Below, piece after piece: positions 1 to 10,374 of a stretch of 64,000 bases of DNA. The stretch lies in assembly GCA_933207985.1 (NCBI GenBank), contig OW240914.1, forward strand, positions 133,768,490-133,832,489, read 5' to 3'. The stretch is from Pelobates cultripes. Lineage: Eukaryota > Chordata > Amphibia > Anura > Pelobatidae. Numbering within the stretch: position 1 is the first letter of the stretch; each line of letters opens with the position of its first letter. A model generated the notes under the pieces. It saw only the letters and a program-made list of their open reading frames with translations. It was not told the DNA's origin and did no database searches. A program made the position numbers and the translations under genes.

Positions 1-160
1 CACAGCATCCCTCAGACACACACACACACACACACAGCACCCTCACACACACACACATACACACACAGAGCACCCCTCACACACACACACAGCACCCCTC
101 ACACAGCACCCCTCACACACACAGCACTCCACAACCTTACACACAAACACATACACTGCA
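1..160. repeat. CA-rich simple repeat
   Basis: Degenerate (CA)n interspersed with CACCCCTCACA words; the same words recur in TG orientation elsewhere in the window. No gene is visible. Confidence 0.9.
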
Positions 161-171
161 CCCCTTAATGC

Positions 172-410
172 AGTATGTGTGTGTGTATTCAGCAGTCTGT
201 TTGTGTGTATTCAGCAGTCTGTGTGTGTGTGTGTGTGTGTGTGTATATTCAGCAGTCTGTGTGTGTGTGTGTATTCAGCAGACTGTGTGTGTGTACTCAG
301 CAGACAGTGTGTGTGTGTGTGTGTACTCAGCAGTCTGTGTGTACTCAGCAGTCTGTCTGTATGTGTATTTAGCAGCCGGTGTGTGAATGTGTTCAGCAGT
401 CTGTGTATAT
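172..410. repeat. TG-rich minisatellite
   Basis: Tandem units of variable length built on TATTCAGCAGTCTG or ACTCAGCAGTCTG separated by (TG)n. Open frames on both strands here come from the repeat and are rich in C/V or T/H residues; they are not genes. Confidence 0.85.
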
Positions 411-640
411 ATTGCATTTGTTGGAGATACTAATAAATATAAGCTTAATTTTATCTATTTATATCATTATTTAAAATTTGTATCATTGAACTCTCTGTTG
501 TGTTCTTTTTTTAAAAAACAAAGTTGTTAATTAGTTCGGACAACTGTTCGAGTTGTTTTTTCTAAACTTAAACCTCAGTATTCAGGTTTAATTGCCGTGT
601 TGGTTTGGGCACTCGGCCTCAAAAAGGTTCGCCATCACTG
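411..640. mobile_element. hAT-like DNA element, right terminus
   Basis: AT-rich segment ending at 621-640 in AAAAAGGTTCGCCATCACTG. Read on the other strand it starts CAGTGATGGCGAACC, a CAG-type end I associate with common vertebrate hAT-like (Charlie-type) elements. The other end is not in the window or is lost in the CA/TG arrays to the left. No transposase frame is visible. Family assignment is from memory of the terminus, so moderate only. Confidence 0.5.
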
Positions 641-755
641 ACCTAGACTAACACAAACTAAAATTACTTGTATCATTCTAATGTAAACAATATGTAATCC
701 TGGGTACATATCTATAATTTACTCAGTAAGTTACTTAAAGTGAAACTTTATGTCT

Positions 756-1018
756 CCCCCCCAATCTAATACACAGTCTCACACCGCCCCGCCCCCCACT
801 CTAATACACAGCTCCCACCACTCTAATTTAATACACTGCCCATGCTCCCACCACTCTAAATTAATACACTGCCCCACCTCCCTTTCCCCAATTTAATAAA
901 CTGCCCCCTCACTTTAATACACTGCTCCACCTCCCTTCCCCCAATTGAATACACTGCCCTCCCTCCCCCCAATTTTATACATTGCTTCCACTCCCTGCCC
1001 CCCAAATTAAATACACTA
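756..1018. repeat. Degenerate minisatellite, about 30-40 bp unit
   Basis: Repeated words of the form (T)TTAATACACTGCCC followed by C-rich spacers (CCACCTCCCTTCCCCCAA). About eight degenerate units. No coding potential. Confidence 0.8.
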
Positions 1019-2124
1019 CACTACAGGAGGGTTCCCCCAAGCTCGATTTCACCTACCCTAAGCCGTCTTCTAGTCCAGCCGTGCATGATCTTCTCTGCTC
1101 AAGCAATCCACACGCTCCACTTGCACTGCGAGCATCAGGAATGGGAGAGTAGCTGGCCTGCTCTGCACGCAATCAGCCACTCTGTGCACTGTAGCACCGC
1201 TGTGCAGCTGCCAGATATGATTCCATATGATGGAGCACGTGATCAGCCGCGGCCCGTGGGAGGACCACAGCACAAAGCCATCCCAGGGCAGACAGCCTAC
1301 CTGGAAATTTCCCGGTATCCCAGTAAGCCAGTCTGACCCTGGGCCGCAAAGATACCCATTGTGGGCTGCATGTTTGACATGCTTACCTTACATTGATTCC
1401 ACTAACAGAGTGCTCCAATGGACAGTTACTAAATCCCAAACAATCTTTCAGAACTATTTTTAGAACACCTACCTCATATTAAAAATATGGGATTTAGTCA
1501 AACTAAATAATACTTTTATTTACATAGTATGGAAAATACTACTCTAACGGACTATATTTGGAGTTAATTATGCAGCACAATGTGGGGGCATTGCTGTGAG
1601 TGCCGGCTTTGATGTTCTGAGTGCAACTTTAATGCTGCAGGTTTGTGTTTAATGCAGCAAGTGCAGGATTAATATAGCCTGATGTGGGTTAATACATTAG
1701 GTGAAGAATTTATAAATATAGGTTTATATAATACTCTGCATTTATTCAAAGGTTTACTGTCATAATGTGATTCATAGAACACATTGGGCTTGCATGTTTT
1801 GTTTTGTTATTTTGCCAACTAGCAAATCCCAGACTCTTATACAACTGGTCTATGTATAAACCAACAAAAGTAGATGCTTGAATTTTATAACATGACAGGA
1901 TGCTTCATATTTGCTTAAGTCTCTCTTTACTAGAACTCCACAGTAGCACATTAACATAGATATAAAAAGACCAGAGACAAAAAAATCAGGAATCAATAAA
2001 AGGCTTCTCCCAACATTCCATTTCCTCTTTCTTTGCTGCTCCGCAGTCAGTACAGGTCAGGGTACCACTGCCTCCTGTTATATATGGATGGTTGTGGATA
2101 TTTTACTGTATTTATATGTTTATT
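1019..2124. other. No gene recognised
   Basis: Mixed-composition sequence. Short open frames at 1070-1463 have no recognisable motif. 1470-2124 is AT-rich and unremarkable. Confidence 0.6.
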
Positions 2125-2405
2125 ACTGTATTGATTTATTTATTTAGAGGGTATTTTTGCATCTACCTACTTAGTGCTGTAGGGATTGATTTATTTAGCT
2201 AATCTGTATTTTCTACACCCACCTGCTTAGTGCTGTAGTGATTGCTTGATTGATTGATTTATTTACTCTGTTTTTCTGCATCTACATTCTTATGGGCTGC
2301 AGGGATTTATTTGTTTAGAATGTGTTTACCTTCCTACTGCCGTTATAATTTATTTAATTAGATTGTATTTTCCTGTCCCTACTTTTTTGCTGTAGGGATG
2401 TATTT
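2125..2405. repeat. Degenerate tandem repeat, about 70-80 bp unit
   Basis: Four diverged units share the order TTTATTTA, GTATTTT(T/C)TGCATCTACC, TTAGTGCTGTAGGGATT. The right end grades into the GC-rich segment that follows. Confidence 0.65.
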
Positions 2406-2830
2406 TCTCTTATGACTTTTCTGCATTTTCCTTTTTTGGGCCCCCCGTCTGGGGATCGTTTTTTTCTCGGGTTTGGGGGGAGTTTCCTTTTTCCCTCCCT
2501 CTATCTTTTCCGGGTGGCTTTGCACCCTTCACTCTTCGTCCGTTTTGCGGCCGCCAGAAAGCGGTCCTCCGACCACTTTCCGTTGCCGACCGCCGGGACC
2601 CCGGAGTAAGACTCCAGTGGTCCCACGTGTTGGATCCCGCCCGCCGGCTCCGTCTGCCGAGCGAGATCCTCTGCTTCCACCCCCCACGCTTCCGCTCGCA
2701 GTATAACTGCTCCTGTGGCGTGGGTGTGGGTTACCTTCCCATGCAGTGCGGCAGCCCCGCGTATCCACTTCCCCACAACCGCGTGGTCAGGTGGGGCTGG
2801 GGCCGGCCCGTTACCAGATTTACTACATTA
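2406..2830. other. GC- and CpG-rich segment without a recognisable gene
   Basis: An abrupt shift to GC- and CpG-rich sequence, including GCGGCCGC at 2547-2554, in an otherwise AT-rich area. Overlapping open frames on both strands reflect low stop-codon density at high GC. It could be a small CpG island, a promoter, or the GC-rich part of an old LTR or DNA element. I see no TATA box, splice pattern or protein motif that decides. Confidence 0.4.
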
Positions 2831-3216
2831 GTTCCATCGATGGCAGGCACATGTGCTGTAGCTTTGGCTGGAACTCAGCTATGACTTGGGTGCATTGCAC
2901 CCTCAGGCTCTCCTGGCTTTGTGCCCCATGTGGCTGGCAGGTTAGGCTACTGGGGGCCATAGTGGATGATATAGATCACAGGCATGCTATATAGAGCTGT
3001 GCACAACCCTTCAAGGGTTACAGGCACAACTGGCAGTGTTACCACTTATACTCATCCCCCCCTTTTTTTGTTTGTTCAGATGATTGCTTGCAGCGCTCTG
3101 TTTTATCATATTGACCAATGGAGTACCTCTTGTGATGTAACTCAGTTGGTGAGTTCCCTGACTACAGGTGTACTCAATATGCAAGTTCACTATTTACGGA
3201 GTGTCAGGCACTGAAG
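2831..3216. other. No gene recognised
   Basis: Ordinary intergenic-looking sequence between the CpG-rich segment and the 25-bp minisatellite. Confidence 0.6.
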
Positions 3217-3795
3217 TGCGTTATCTACAGTTACACAATGGAATGCTAGGTAGTCACACAGAAGAATGCTATGTACAGTTACACAGTAGAAGGCTATGTA
3301 CAGTTACACAGTAATATACTATGTACAGTTACACAGTAATATACTATGTGCAGTTACACAGTAGAATGCTATGTACAGTTACACAGAAGCATGCTATGTA
3401 CAGTTACACAGAAGAGCGTTATGTACAAATACACAAAAGAATGTTACGTACAGTTACACAGTAGAGTGTTATGTACAGTTACACAGAAGAGCGTTATGTA
3501 CGGTTACACAGAAGAGCGTATTGTACGTTTGCACAGAAGAACGTATTGTACGGTTACACAGAAGAGCGTATTGTACGTTTGCACAGAAGAACGTATTGTA
3601 CGGTTACACAGAAGAGCGTATTGTACGTTTGCACAGAAGAACGTATTGTACGGTTACACAGAAGAACGTATTGTACGTTTGCACAGAAGGAAGTATTGTA
3701 CGTTTGCACAGAAGGACGTTATGTACAGTTGCACAGAAGGACGTTATGTACAGTTGCACAGAAGAGTGTAATGTACATTTTATCGGAAGAATGGA
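3217..3795. repeat. 25-bp minisatellite
   Basis: About 23 head-to-tail copies of a 25-bp unit of the form GTACGGTTACACAGAAGAGCG plus four more bases. In the middle (about 3490-3700) two variants alternate (GTTACACAGAAGAGCG and TTTGCACAGAAGAACG), giving a 50-bp higher-order unit. Because 25 is not a multiple of three and the unit lacks stops in several phases, all three plus frames stay open, one running as 298 codons to 4267. These frames are artefacts of the array. Confidence 0.93.
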
Positions 3796-3827
3796 ATGCG
3801 TAGTTCACCTGTACATCTCTGAAGGTC

Positions 3828-3962
3828 CTGACTTGTCTGTGCCCCAGGACTTGACCGGCTTTGTCCATGCCTTACTGATTGGCCTGCTCTGCCTGTGCCC
3901 CATTGATTGGCCTGCTTTGTCTGTGCCCATTGATCTGGCCTGTGCTGTCTGTGCCAGAATGT
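3828..3962. repeat. Short tandem repeat, about 30 bp unit
   Basis: Three to four diverged units of GATTGGCCTGCTTTGTCTG plus TGCCCCATT. Followed to 4246 by unremarkable sequence. Confidence 0.65.
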
Positions 3963-4246
3963 CTGCATGCCAAGCCTACTGCCACATGCTCACGCTTGTG
4001 CATTGCATGCTCTGCCCAACTTGCCTTGGTCACTATATGGGGTGCTGCCCTTATCTCCCTGCTGGTGACACTTGTCCTCTATACTCCTTGATGTTGCTTT
4101 GCCTGGGACCGCTGCACAGGAGAACCCTTATCCGGCTTAACAGCGCAGACAATGACTACTATGTCAGTGACCGCCTCCGTGAAATTAGGCTTCAGCCAGG
4201 GTCCTCCCTTAAGCTTATCAGGAGCGTAACGCTAGAGGGCCCACCT

Positions 4247-4640
4247 TTAAAACGGCAGACGACTTGAATGAGTCAGACTCTCCTAGAGGAGAGCAGGCAA
4301 GTGCGCATGAGCGCTACTGGAAGGGTGAATGCCCTGAACCAGGCTCCCAGAAAGACAAGTCTCCGCGGAGTGACTAGCCCCTCTGCAATCGGGCAGACGG
4401 CCCTGCCTATATGGTGCGGGGGAGGCAATGACCACCGGACGCGGCAGTGACCATCTTCTTAAAAAGGCAGACGACTTGAAGGAGTCAGACTCTCCGAGAG
4501 GAGAGCAGGCAAGGGCGCATAAACACTACAGGTAGGGTGAAGGCCCGGAACCAGATGCCCGGAAAGATTAGACTCTGGAGATGTGTCTAGCCCTGATACG
4601 ATCGGCCTTCACGGCCAGACGACACTGCCTATGTGGGAGA
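4247..4640. repeat. About 0.21-kb tandem duplication
   Basis: Two consecutive diverged copies begin at about 4247 and 4459. Shared words include GGCAGACGACTTGAA, GAGTCAGACTCTCC, GAGGAGAGCAGGCAAG and CCCTGCCTAT/CACTGCCTAT. Sited just upstream of the decayed gag-like frame, so it may be the repeated leader or 5' region of the same retroelement; that link is an inference. Confidence 0.8.
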
Positions 4641-4734
4641 GGACGATGGGGAGGGAGAGGACGATGGGGGTGTGGATGACGGCCCCTAGTGGCACCATGA
4701 GATGTAGAACAAAGTCCACTACAGGGGCGCCCGA

Positions 4735-5030
4735 CGAACGTGGAAGAAGAGGTCGTCTCGTGGATCGCCTTAAACGGACCCCTGTTCGACCCTCGATCCA
4801 TTGCTCACCTGGCTTCTTTGGAATGGTCTCTGCCTGATCACCTGGCACCATCGGTGCGTTTCTGGGCCCGTAGACCGCTGGCTTAAGAAGCCCGCAGGAT
4901 AATTTGAGCTGTATTCCCAGCCGGGCTTCTGAACAAAGTAGCCGCAAACCCAGACTTAGACCCTGGTGGGGCACTGCAGTTTTGCTGGTTAAGCACCTGT
5001 CTAGTATTCAGGAGATCCTGAGTGCGGCCC
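4735..5030 (+). pseudogene. Decayed gag-like frame of a retroelement
   Basis: One plus frame can be followed through two stop codons (after RRPLA and after EARRII). It contains FDPRSI, LEWSLPDHLAPSVRFWARRPL and then LLNKVAANPDLDPG, written here in separate blocks. The order aspartate-proline segment, EW..P-D-H, R+PL, N/D-K-V-A..P-D-DP resembles, from memory, the capsid-like ORF upstream of RT in amphibian DIRS/Ngaro-type elements. No zinc finger or RT follows nearby. The plus-strand RT remnant at 60.9 kb could belong to the same class but is 55 kb away. Similarity is unverified. Confidence 0.35.
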
Positions 5031-6060
5031 ACTGCAGTGCCTATACTATTAAGTCCGCACTGGCAAGCCAATTGTTCTCCGCTACACAAGTGAGTTGTGC
5101 TAGCAGAACATACAAGGAAGTATAAAATGTGTCCTTTTTTACATGGAAATACTTGACGGAGGCTTATCTCAGCTCCAACCCGTACCTTTTATAGGGGATT
5201 GGACCATTGACCTGGAATTTCACACTTGCCTCCAATTCCAGATGATATCCCAGACGGGGCCCCAAGTCTGGGGTGGCAGATGAACCTATCCTAAATGCAA
5301 TTTTTGGACCACTGGAGGTGCTTGGGAAAGGGATCTGAGCCCCTCGGAGTCCCAGCACGAGTCTACGATTGAACGTATATTCATTAATATTTTGAATTAG
5401 ACGCGGCCCTCAAGAAACTTCTAGGGACCGCGGTGCCTAGTTCTGGTAAGGTGGCCTCTATTTTCTCCCTGGCGAGATAGGTATCTTATGCATCAGTCAT
5501 TTGGGCGATGATACAACCTGTTTGGCAGGTTGGGAGGATTTGAGGACATTCAGGAATACCAGAACTATCTGAAGAGATTTTTCTCATTTTTCAAACGTTG
5601 GGACCTGGACGCGACTCTTCATCGATATAGGACATCTTGCTGTACGATCTACTTGGACGGGCTTGCTGGACCCCCTGAGAGGTACCTCCCAGACCGAAAG
5701 GTCAGAGGCTCCCTGCGTTTTTCCTTGTTCAAGTCCCTGGATTTCGTTTTCAACCAGGGAAATATTGACCTCCTCTACATCTCAAGGAGTAGAGTCCTGA
5801 AGGGCGGATTGGACGCAAGGGGGTGCCTCCTACGCTCTCCTCTGCCCGAGTTCTTGTATGTATGGAATAGTTTTCTCTGGGAGGACCCGGCGTCAAGACT
5901 TTCCACGGAGGAGGACCCATCAGGCTCGACCAGTTCGGCTGGATGACGGACCCGTTTGCTCAGCGATGGATGCTTCCCTCCAGGAGTGTTCGACACAGAG
6001 ACGCGGACGAGTCTCCTCTGTTATCTCTATGTTAATGTGCTGCTGTGGAGTTTTAGTAAA
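5031..6060 (+). other. Probable retroelement-derived sequence with a 138-codon frame
   Basis: GC-richer than its flanks and continuous with the gag-like remnant. A frame at 5530-5946 is open for 138 codons (starts MGGFEDIQEYQNYL, ends near STSSAG) but shows no motif I can name. Frames before and after it are broken. It is likely decayed retroelement coding sequence rather than a host exon; the only support is adjacency and composition. Confidence 0.3.
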
Positions 6061-6589
6061 GAGAGACTTAAGCAAATATTCGCCTCCTGTCATTAATAAA
6101 ATTAAGATTATAGTTACACTAAAGCTAGTATAATCTACAATTTTGTGTTAAAACTGTTTCTATTAGACACAGCCTTGCTAATTGAGATTTTCAGTACAAA
6201 GCCGTGTGTGATATTTGGCCATGTTGGCTCAAAATAAAACATAAGTTCCTCCACAAATGGAATACCCCAGGTGACACTGAGTTTTTTTTGGAGTAGTAGA
6301 TTATAATAACATTAGGTGACCTTGCTCGTGCAGCCTGCTGTCACATGCAAGTCTCATAATGAAAAGGGCCCCTGGTTTGTTAGGAAGATTTCAGTGACGC
6401 ATTTCATTAACTGCATTCTGTTAAGCCATGGATATTTTCTCTGTAATATAAGTGTTGAACACATATGCCATCACTCATCTATTTTCTGTTTAGCAACTGT
6501 TCCTGCGTATCACATGAATCTACAATCTATAGAATGCAATTGACACTGTCTGTTGTGTAATATGTGTTCTGAGTGGAAACTTAACATGC
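6061..6589. other. No gene recognised
   Basis: AT-rich sequence with no motif of note. Confidence 0.6.
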
Positions 6590-7144
6590 TTAAAGGGACA
6601 CGATAGTCACCAAAACAACTTTAGCTTAATGAAACAGTTTTGGTGTATCAATCATGCCCCTGCAGCCTCAGTGCTCAATTCTCTGCCATTTAGGAGTTAA
6701 ATCACTTATGAACCCTAGTCACACCTCCCTGCATGTGACACACACAGCCTTCCATAAACATTTCCTGTAAAGAGTCATCTAAAGTTTATCCTTTCTTTAT
6801 TGCAAGTTCTGTTTAATTTAGATTTTCTTATCCCCTGCTATGTTAATAGCTTGCTAGATCCTGCAAGAGCCTCCGGTATGTGATTAAAATTCAATTTACC
6901 GAGCAAGAGATAAAAATTCTTGAAGGTAAATTACATCTGATTGAAAGTGAAACCAATTTTATTTTCATTCAGGCTGTGTCAATCAGAGCCAGGGGAGGTG
7001 TGGCAAGTGCTTTATAAACAGAAAAAAAGTGATTTATCTCCTAAATGGTAGTTGATTGAGCAGTGAAACCTGAGACGCATGATCTACACACCAAAACTGC
7101 TTAATTAAGCTAAAGTTGTTTAGGTGACTATATTGTTTCTTTAA
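6590..7144. mobile_element. TTAA-flanked small DNA element (T2/Kolobok-like MITE)
   Basis: TTAA at 6590-6593 is followed by AGGGACACGATAGTCACC, and TTAA at 7141-7144 is preceded by GGTGACTATATTGTTTCT. The first ~50 bp and last ~50 bp are inverted complements (ACAACTTTAGCTTAATGAA versus AAGCTAAAGTTGT). About 555 bp including the TTAA pair, with no transposase frame. TTAA target duplication with AGGG-type ends fits the T2/Kolobok-type non-autonomous elements abundant in frogs; piggyBac-type elements also use TTAA, so the superfamily is an inference. Confidence 0.8.
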
Positions 7145-7740
7145 TGCTGTCTTGTGACAAAATAAGCTATTTATTTTGTAGTCTAGTTTTAAAACAGTTA
7201 TTTCCAACTCTGTTCCCAATTATAATTCCTATAATCCACTAGTTGGCAGATAATTATTGGGAAAATAGTCCCATAGCAGATCGAGTGCCATGGTTGAGTC
7301 TCTGAGCTCTAGAGGTAGGTGTTCTTTCTCTAGATCACAGATGATTTCTCTTTTGCATGTATAGACAATAAAAGTAAAGAAAGGTAATGTAATTATTAAC
7401 CTCCTGAAGCAGGGGGCACCATGTGGCCGGCACAGCTCACACATTCTCTGGGTGATAGGTGTGCAGGGAGCTCTCCTATAATGCAGGAGTGCTATAGGGA
7501 CCGTGGCCACACAGCACCTGGGGAGGATTTAATTATCCTCCATATAGGTGTATCGGATAAGGCAGGGGCGGGGCTTCATGCAAGGTGGGGGCAGGGCTAA
7601 ATGGGTTAGGGCGGAGCTACATGCAGCCAGAACCTGTGAACTCTGGGAGATGCATGAAGAAGTCTCTGCTCCCCAGACACCTAAACACCAGGGACTGCAG
7701 TGCCCCTGTTTCTCCAGTCAGCACATAATAGAAGCAGGTA
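7145..7740. other. No gene recognised
   Basis: Unremarkable sequence; the 93-codon minus frame at 7229-7510 has no recognisable domain. Confidence 0.55.
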
Positions 7741-8350
7741 CCTCTGTGTCTGTGTGAGAAGCTGTGTGTGTGTGTGTGTAAGAGAGAGACTGTAACTGTG
7801 TGAGTGTGTGTGTGTAACTCTCTGTAAATGTGTGTATGTGACTATCTAATTGTGTGTGAGCCTGTCTGTAACTTTGTGTGTGTGAAAGAGAATTGCATAA
7901 TTGTGCGTATGTGACTTTCTGTGAGTGTGTGTGAAACTGTCTGTAACTGTGTGTGTAAGAGAGACTGCCTATAACTGTGTTTGACTCTACCTGTAACTGT
8001 GTGTGCATGTGTCTATCTGCTTGTAGCTGTGTGCATGTGTCTGTCTGCCTGTAACTGTGTGTGTGTGACTGTCTGTAATTGTGTGTATCTGTCTGTATGT
8101 GTGTGTGAGACTGTCTATAACTGTGTGTCTGTCTACTTGTGTGTGTCTGCATGTAACTGTGTGTATCTGTCTGCCTGTACCTGTGTGCATGTGTTAATGT
8201 CTGCCTGTAGCTGTGTGTGTGTGTCACTGACTTCCTGTACCTGTGTGTGACTGCCTGGAACTGTGTGTTTCACCATATACATGTAACTGTGTGACTGTGC
8301 GCATGTGGCTGTATTTGACAGTGTATGCGTATAACTGTGCATCTTACTGT
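7741..8350. repeat. TG-rich degenerate minisatellite
   Basis: Units of roughly 20-30 bp of the type CTGTCTGTAACTGTGTGTG interrupted by (TG)n. It generates the long T/H/S-rich minus frames and C/V-rich plus frames in this interval, which are not genes. Confidence 0.88.
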
Positions 8351-8394
8351 GGTACTGTGTGTGAGCCTGCAAAAATACACACCTGCATTCACAC

Positions 8395-8600
8395 ATGGAC
8401 CTACATGCATATTTTTATCTGAATTAAATACCCATCACACATCCAATAAACCCAGCACAAATATTACACACAACAAGTTAAATATATGCATACATATATC
8501 ACACACAGCCAATACACCCATTACAAATATCACACACAGCCAGCACATAGCATACATATCACACACAGCCATAACGCCTCTTTACACACACTATACATAA
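8395..8600. repeat. ACA-rich degenerate repeat
   Basis: Imperfect copies of ATCACACACAGCCAATACA and related words, on average 30 bp apart. Complementary in base content to the preceding TG block, so the pair could form a loose inverted structure. Confidence 0.65.
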
Positions 8601-9146
8601 ATGAAAAGGTATGACCAGGGAGAGGCGCTGTGAACATTTTTTGCACAGGGCGCCTAAAGGCCTAAGGCCGGCCTGGTCACTATCGAATAAATGAGAAAAA
8701 AGAGAACTGCCAGGAGAGAGAAAAAAATAACTGTATTGCTGGTGAAATGTCAAATATCAACCAATTTGGCTAGGTATTTTTAAAACTAAAATGTAACTTT
8801 TAATATAGCAATTAAGAGGTGAAATAAGTTACCATGACAAAAAGAAAATTGAAACAGAAATAATAATGTACATATTTACAAAGCAATTATCTGGAGTGTA
8901 GCTATAATGTCTGTTTATGAAAATCTGGTAGTTCTACCCAAAGATAGGGATAATGAATACAGAGTAAGGTAGTACAGGCTGTAGCTTTGTGAGTTCAGGC
9001 TAATAAAAAGACCATTTGTAGCAGACCAGCATGATAAGAATAGAAAAAAATCTAAACTCCAAACAAAGGGATAAGGGGACGGCTTCTTCCCTTTTGAAAA
9101 AAAGTAGTATAAAACAATGTGCTGTGCTGCAATAAGATATCAGAAA
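8601..9146. other. AT-rich interval with a short repeat end
   Basis: 8620-8690 carries CAGGGCGCCTAAAGG and CTAAGGCCGGCCTGG words like those at 27570-27605, suggesting a shared repeat terminus. The rest is unremarkable. Confidence 0.4.
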
Positions 9147-9588
9147 CAGGGGCGGATCCAGAACCCAATCTCGGGAGGGGCATATGGTTATTTATAGAAA
9201 CAATCCAGGCACAATGTAGTGGTTATGGTGCCACGAGTGTTGTGGCACCTTCTCAGAGTAAGTAGACAAATTGTTTAAAAACAGTTTGAGACTGTCGAGG
9301 TAGGTAGGGTCTGTAGTAGGGGACAGGGGCAGTAGTGTGTGTGGTGTGTAACGTGTTAAGGGTGTAGTGTGTGTGTGCGGGAGGGGTACTGTGTGCATGA
9401 GGGGTGTAGTGTGTGAGAGGGATACAGTGTGTGTGCGAGAGGGATACAGAGTGTGTGTGAATGAGGGGTCTAATATGTGTGAGGGATACAGTTTGTGTCT
9501 ATGAGTGGTGTAGTGTGTGAGAGGTGCAGGGTGTGTATGTTTGGGGCAGTGTGTGTATGTTTGGGGGGCAGTGTGTGAGTGAGAGATG

Positions 9589-9648
<60 letters not shown>

Positions 9649-9860
9649 AAGGGGTGCAGTAAGGAGTGCTGTGTGTGTGAGTGGATATTGTGTTTTGGGG
9701 GTAGGTGGGAGCAAATGAAATTTATTATTTTTTTAATTAAAAATGTATTAAATGTTATATCCCCCGCTCCCTTCTTAACTTTGCTCAGGGAGGGGGGACA
9801 TTTCCTGCAAACCCTGATGGTCCAGTAGAGAATCCCTGGTGGTCAGGTTTGAGTGAAAGC
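9147..9860. mobile_element. Fragment of the GGCGGATCCAG element with internal TG tract
   Basis: CAGGGGCGGATCCAG at 9147-9161, followed by ATCTCGGGAGGGGCA, matches the left end of the complete element at 23897. As there, the terminus is followed by an AT-rich stretch, TG-rich sequence and a segment containing GGGGGGACATTTCC and CCTGGTGGTC (9792-9843), which matches 24570-24625. No right terminus is visible; the sequence passes into the composite repeat. Read as a one-ended or rearranged copy. Confidence 0.6.
9584..9647. repeat. (TG)n microsatellite
   Basis: About 30 uninterrupted TG dinucleotides inside the element fragment. Confidence 0.95.
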
Positions 9861-9867
9861 ATGCAGC

Positions 9868-10200
9868 TTTGACTCATAACTCTCTGATTGGTTACTTAAT
9901 CCACCAATTAGAGTGTTATGAGTCAAATTACACAGCGTGGGAAAATTCCAAAGAGCTTTCGCACACTGTGTCAAATGACACAGAGCACTCTGATTGGTGG
10001 ATTTCAAACCAACTAATCAGAGTGCTGTGACAGGTAAGTGTAGAGACTTACCTGTCAGTCTCTTCATTTACCTGTCAGAGCACTCTGATTGGATGGCTTA
10101 AACCCACCAATCAGAGTGCTCTGAGCCTAATTGCAGGGCGGGACAAGGCTTTATAAACCTTCCCCTGCCCTGCAGAGCTCAGTCTGCGTGGAGCCCTTGC
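9868..10200 (+). promoter_or_regulatory. Promoter-like module: three CCAAT hairpins, GC box, TATA box
   Basis: Three successive inverted repeats each place ATTGG on one arm and CCAAT (or AACTAATCA in the second) on the other: about 9871-9925, 9986-10030 and 10075-10122. GGGCGGGAC lies at about 10136, TATAAA at 10152-10157, and downstream is GCCCTGCAGAGCTCAGTCTG. Spacing of CCAAT, GC box and TATA is what an RNA polymerase II promoter would show, and the same arrangement is kept in copy B. Whether it is transcribed cannot be told from sequence. Confidence 0.5.
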
Positions 10201-10374
10201 CGGGTGAAGAAGGATTTTTTTTTTTGCGCTTGGGTTTGTTTTTTTAATTGCGTCGGTTATTATGGATTTTTATTTGGCCTTTTTTGGGGCTGAAAAAAGA
10301 AGATTTTAGAAGAAAGAAAACATCAAATGGTAAGTTTATTTTTATTTTTACAGGTACTTAGTTAAAGGTCGTCC

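Noticed and set aside
3217..3795. CRISPR-like array of regular repeats
   Set aside because: The 25-bp units are contiguous with no unique spacers; it is a minisatellite in a eukaryotic genome.
3371..4267. 298-codon plus frame
   Set aside because: Its first ~130 codons are the 25-bp minisatellite; the rest has no motif and runs across another tandem repeat.
7718..8227. 169-codon minus frame rich in T, H and S
   Set aside because: Translation of the CA/TG minisatellite.
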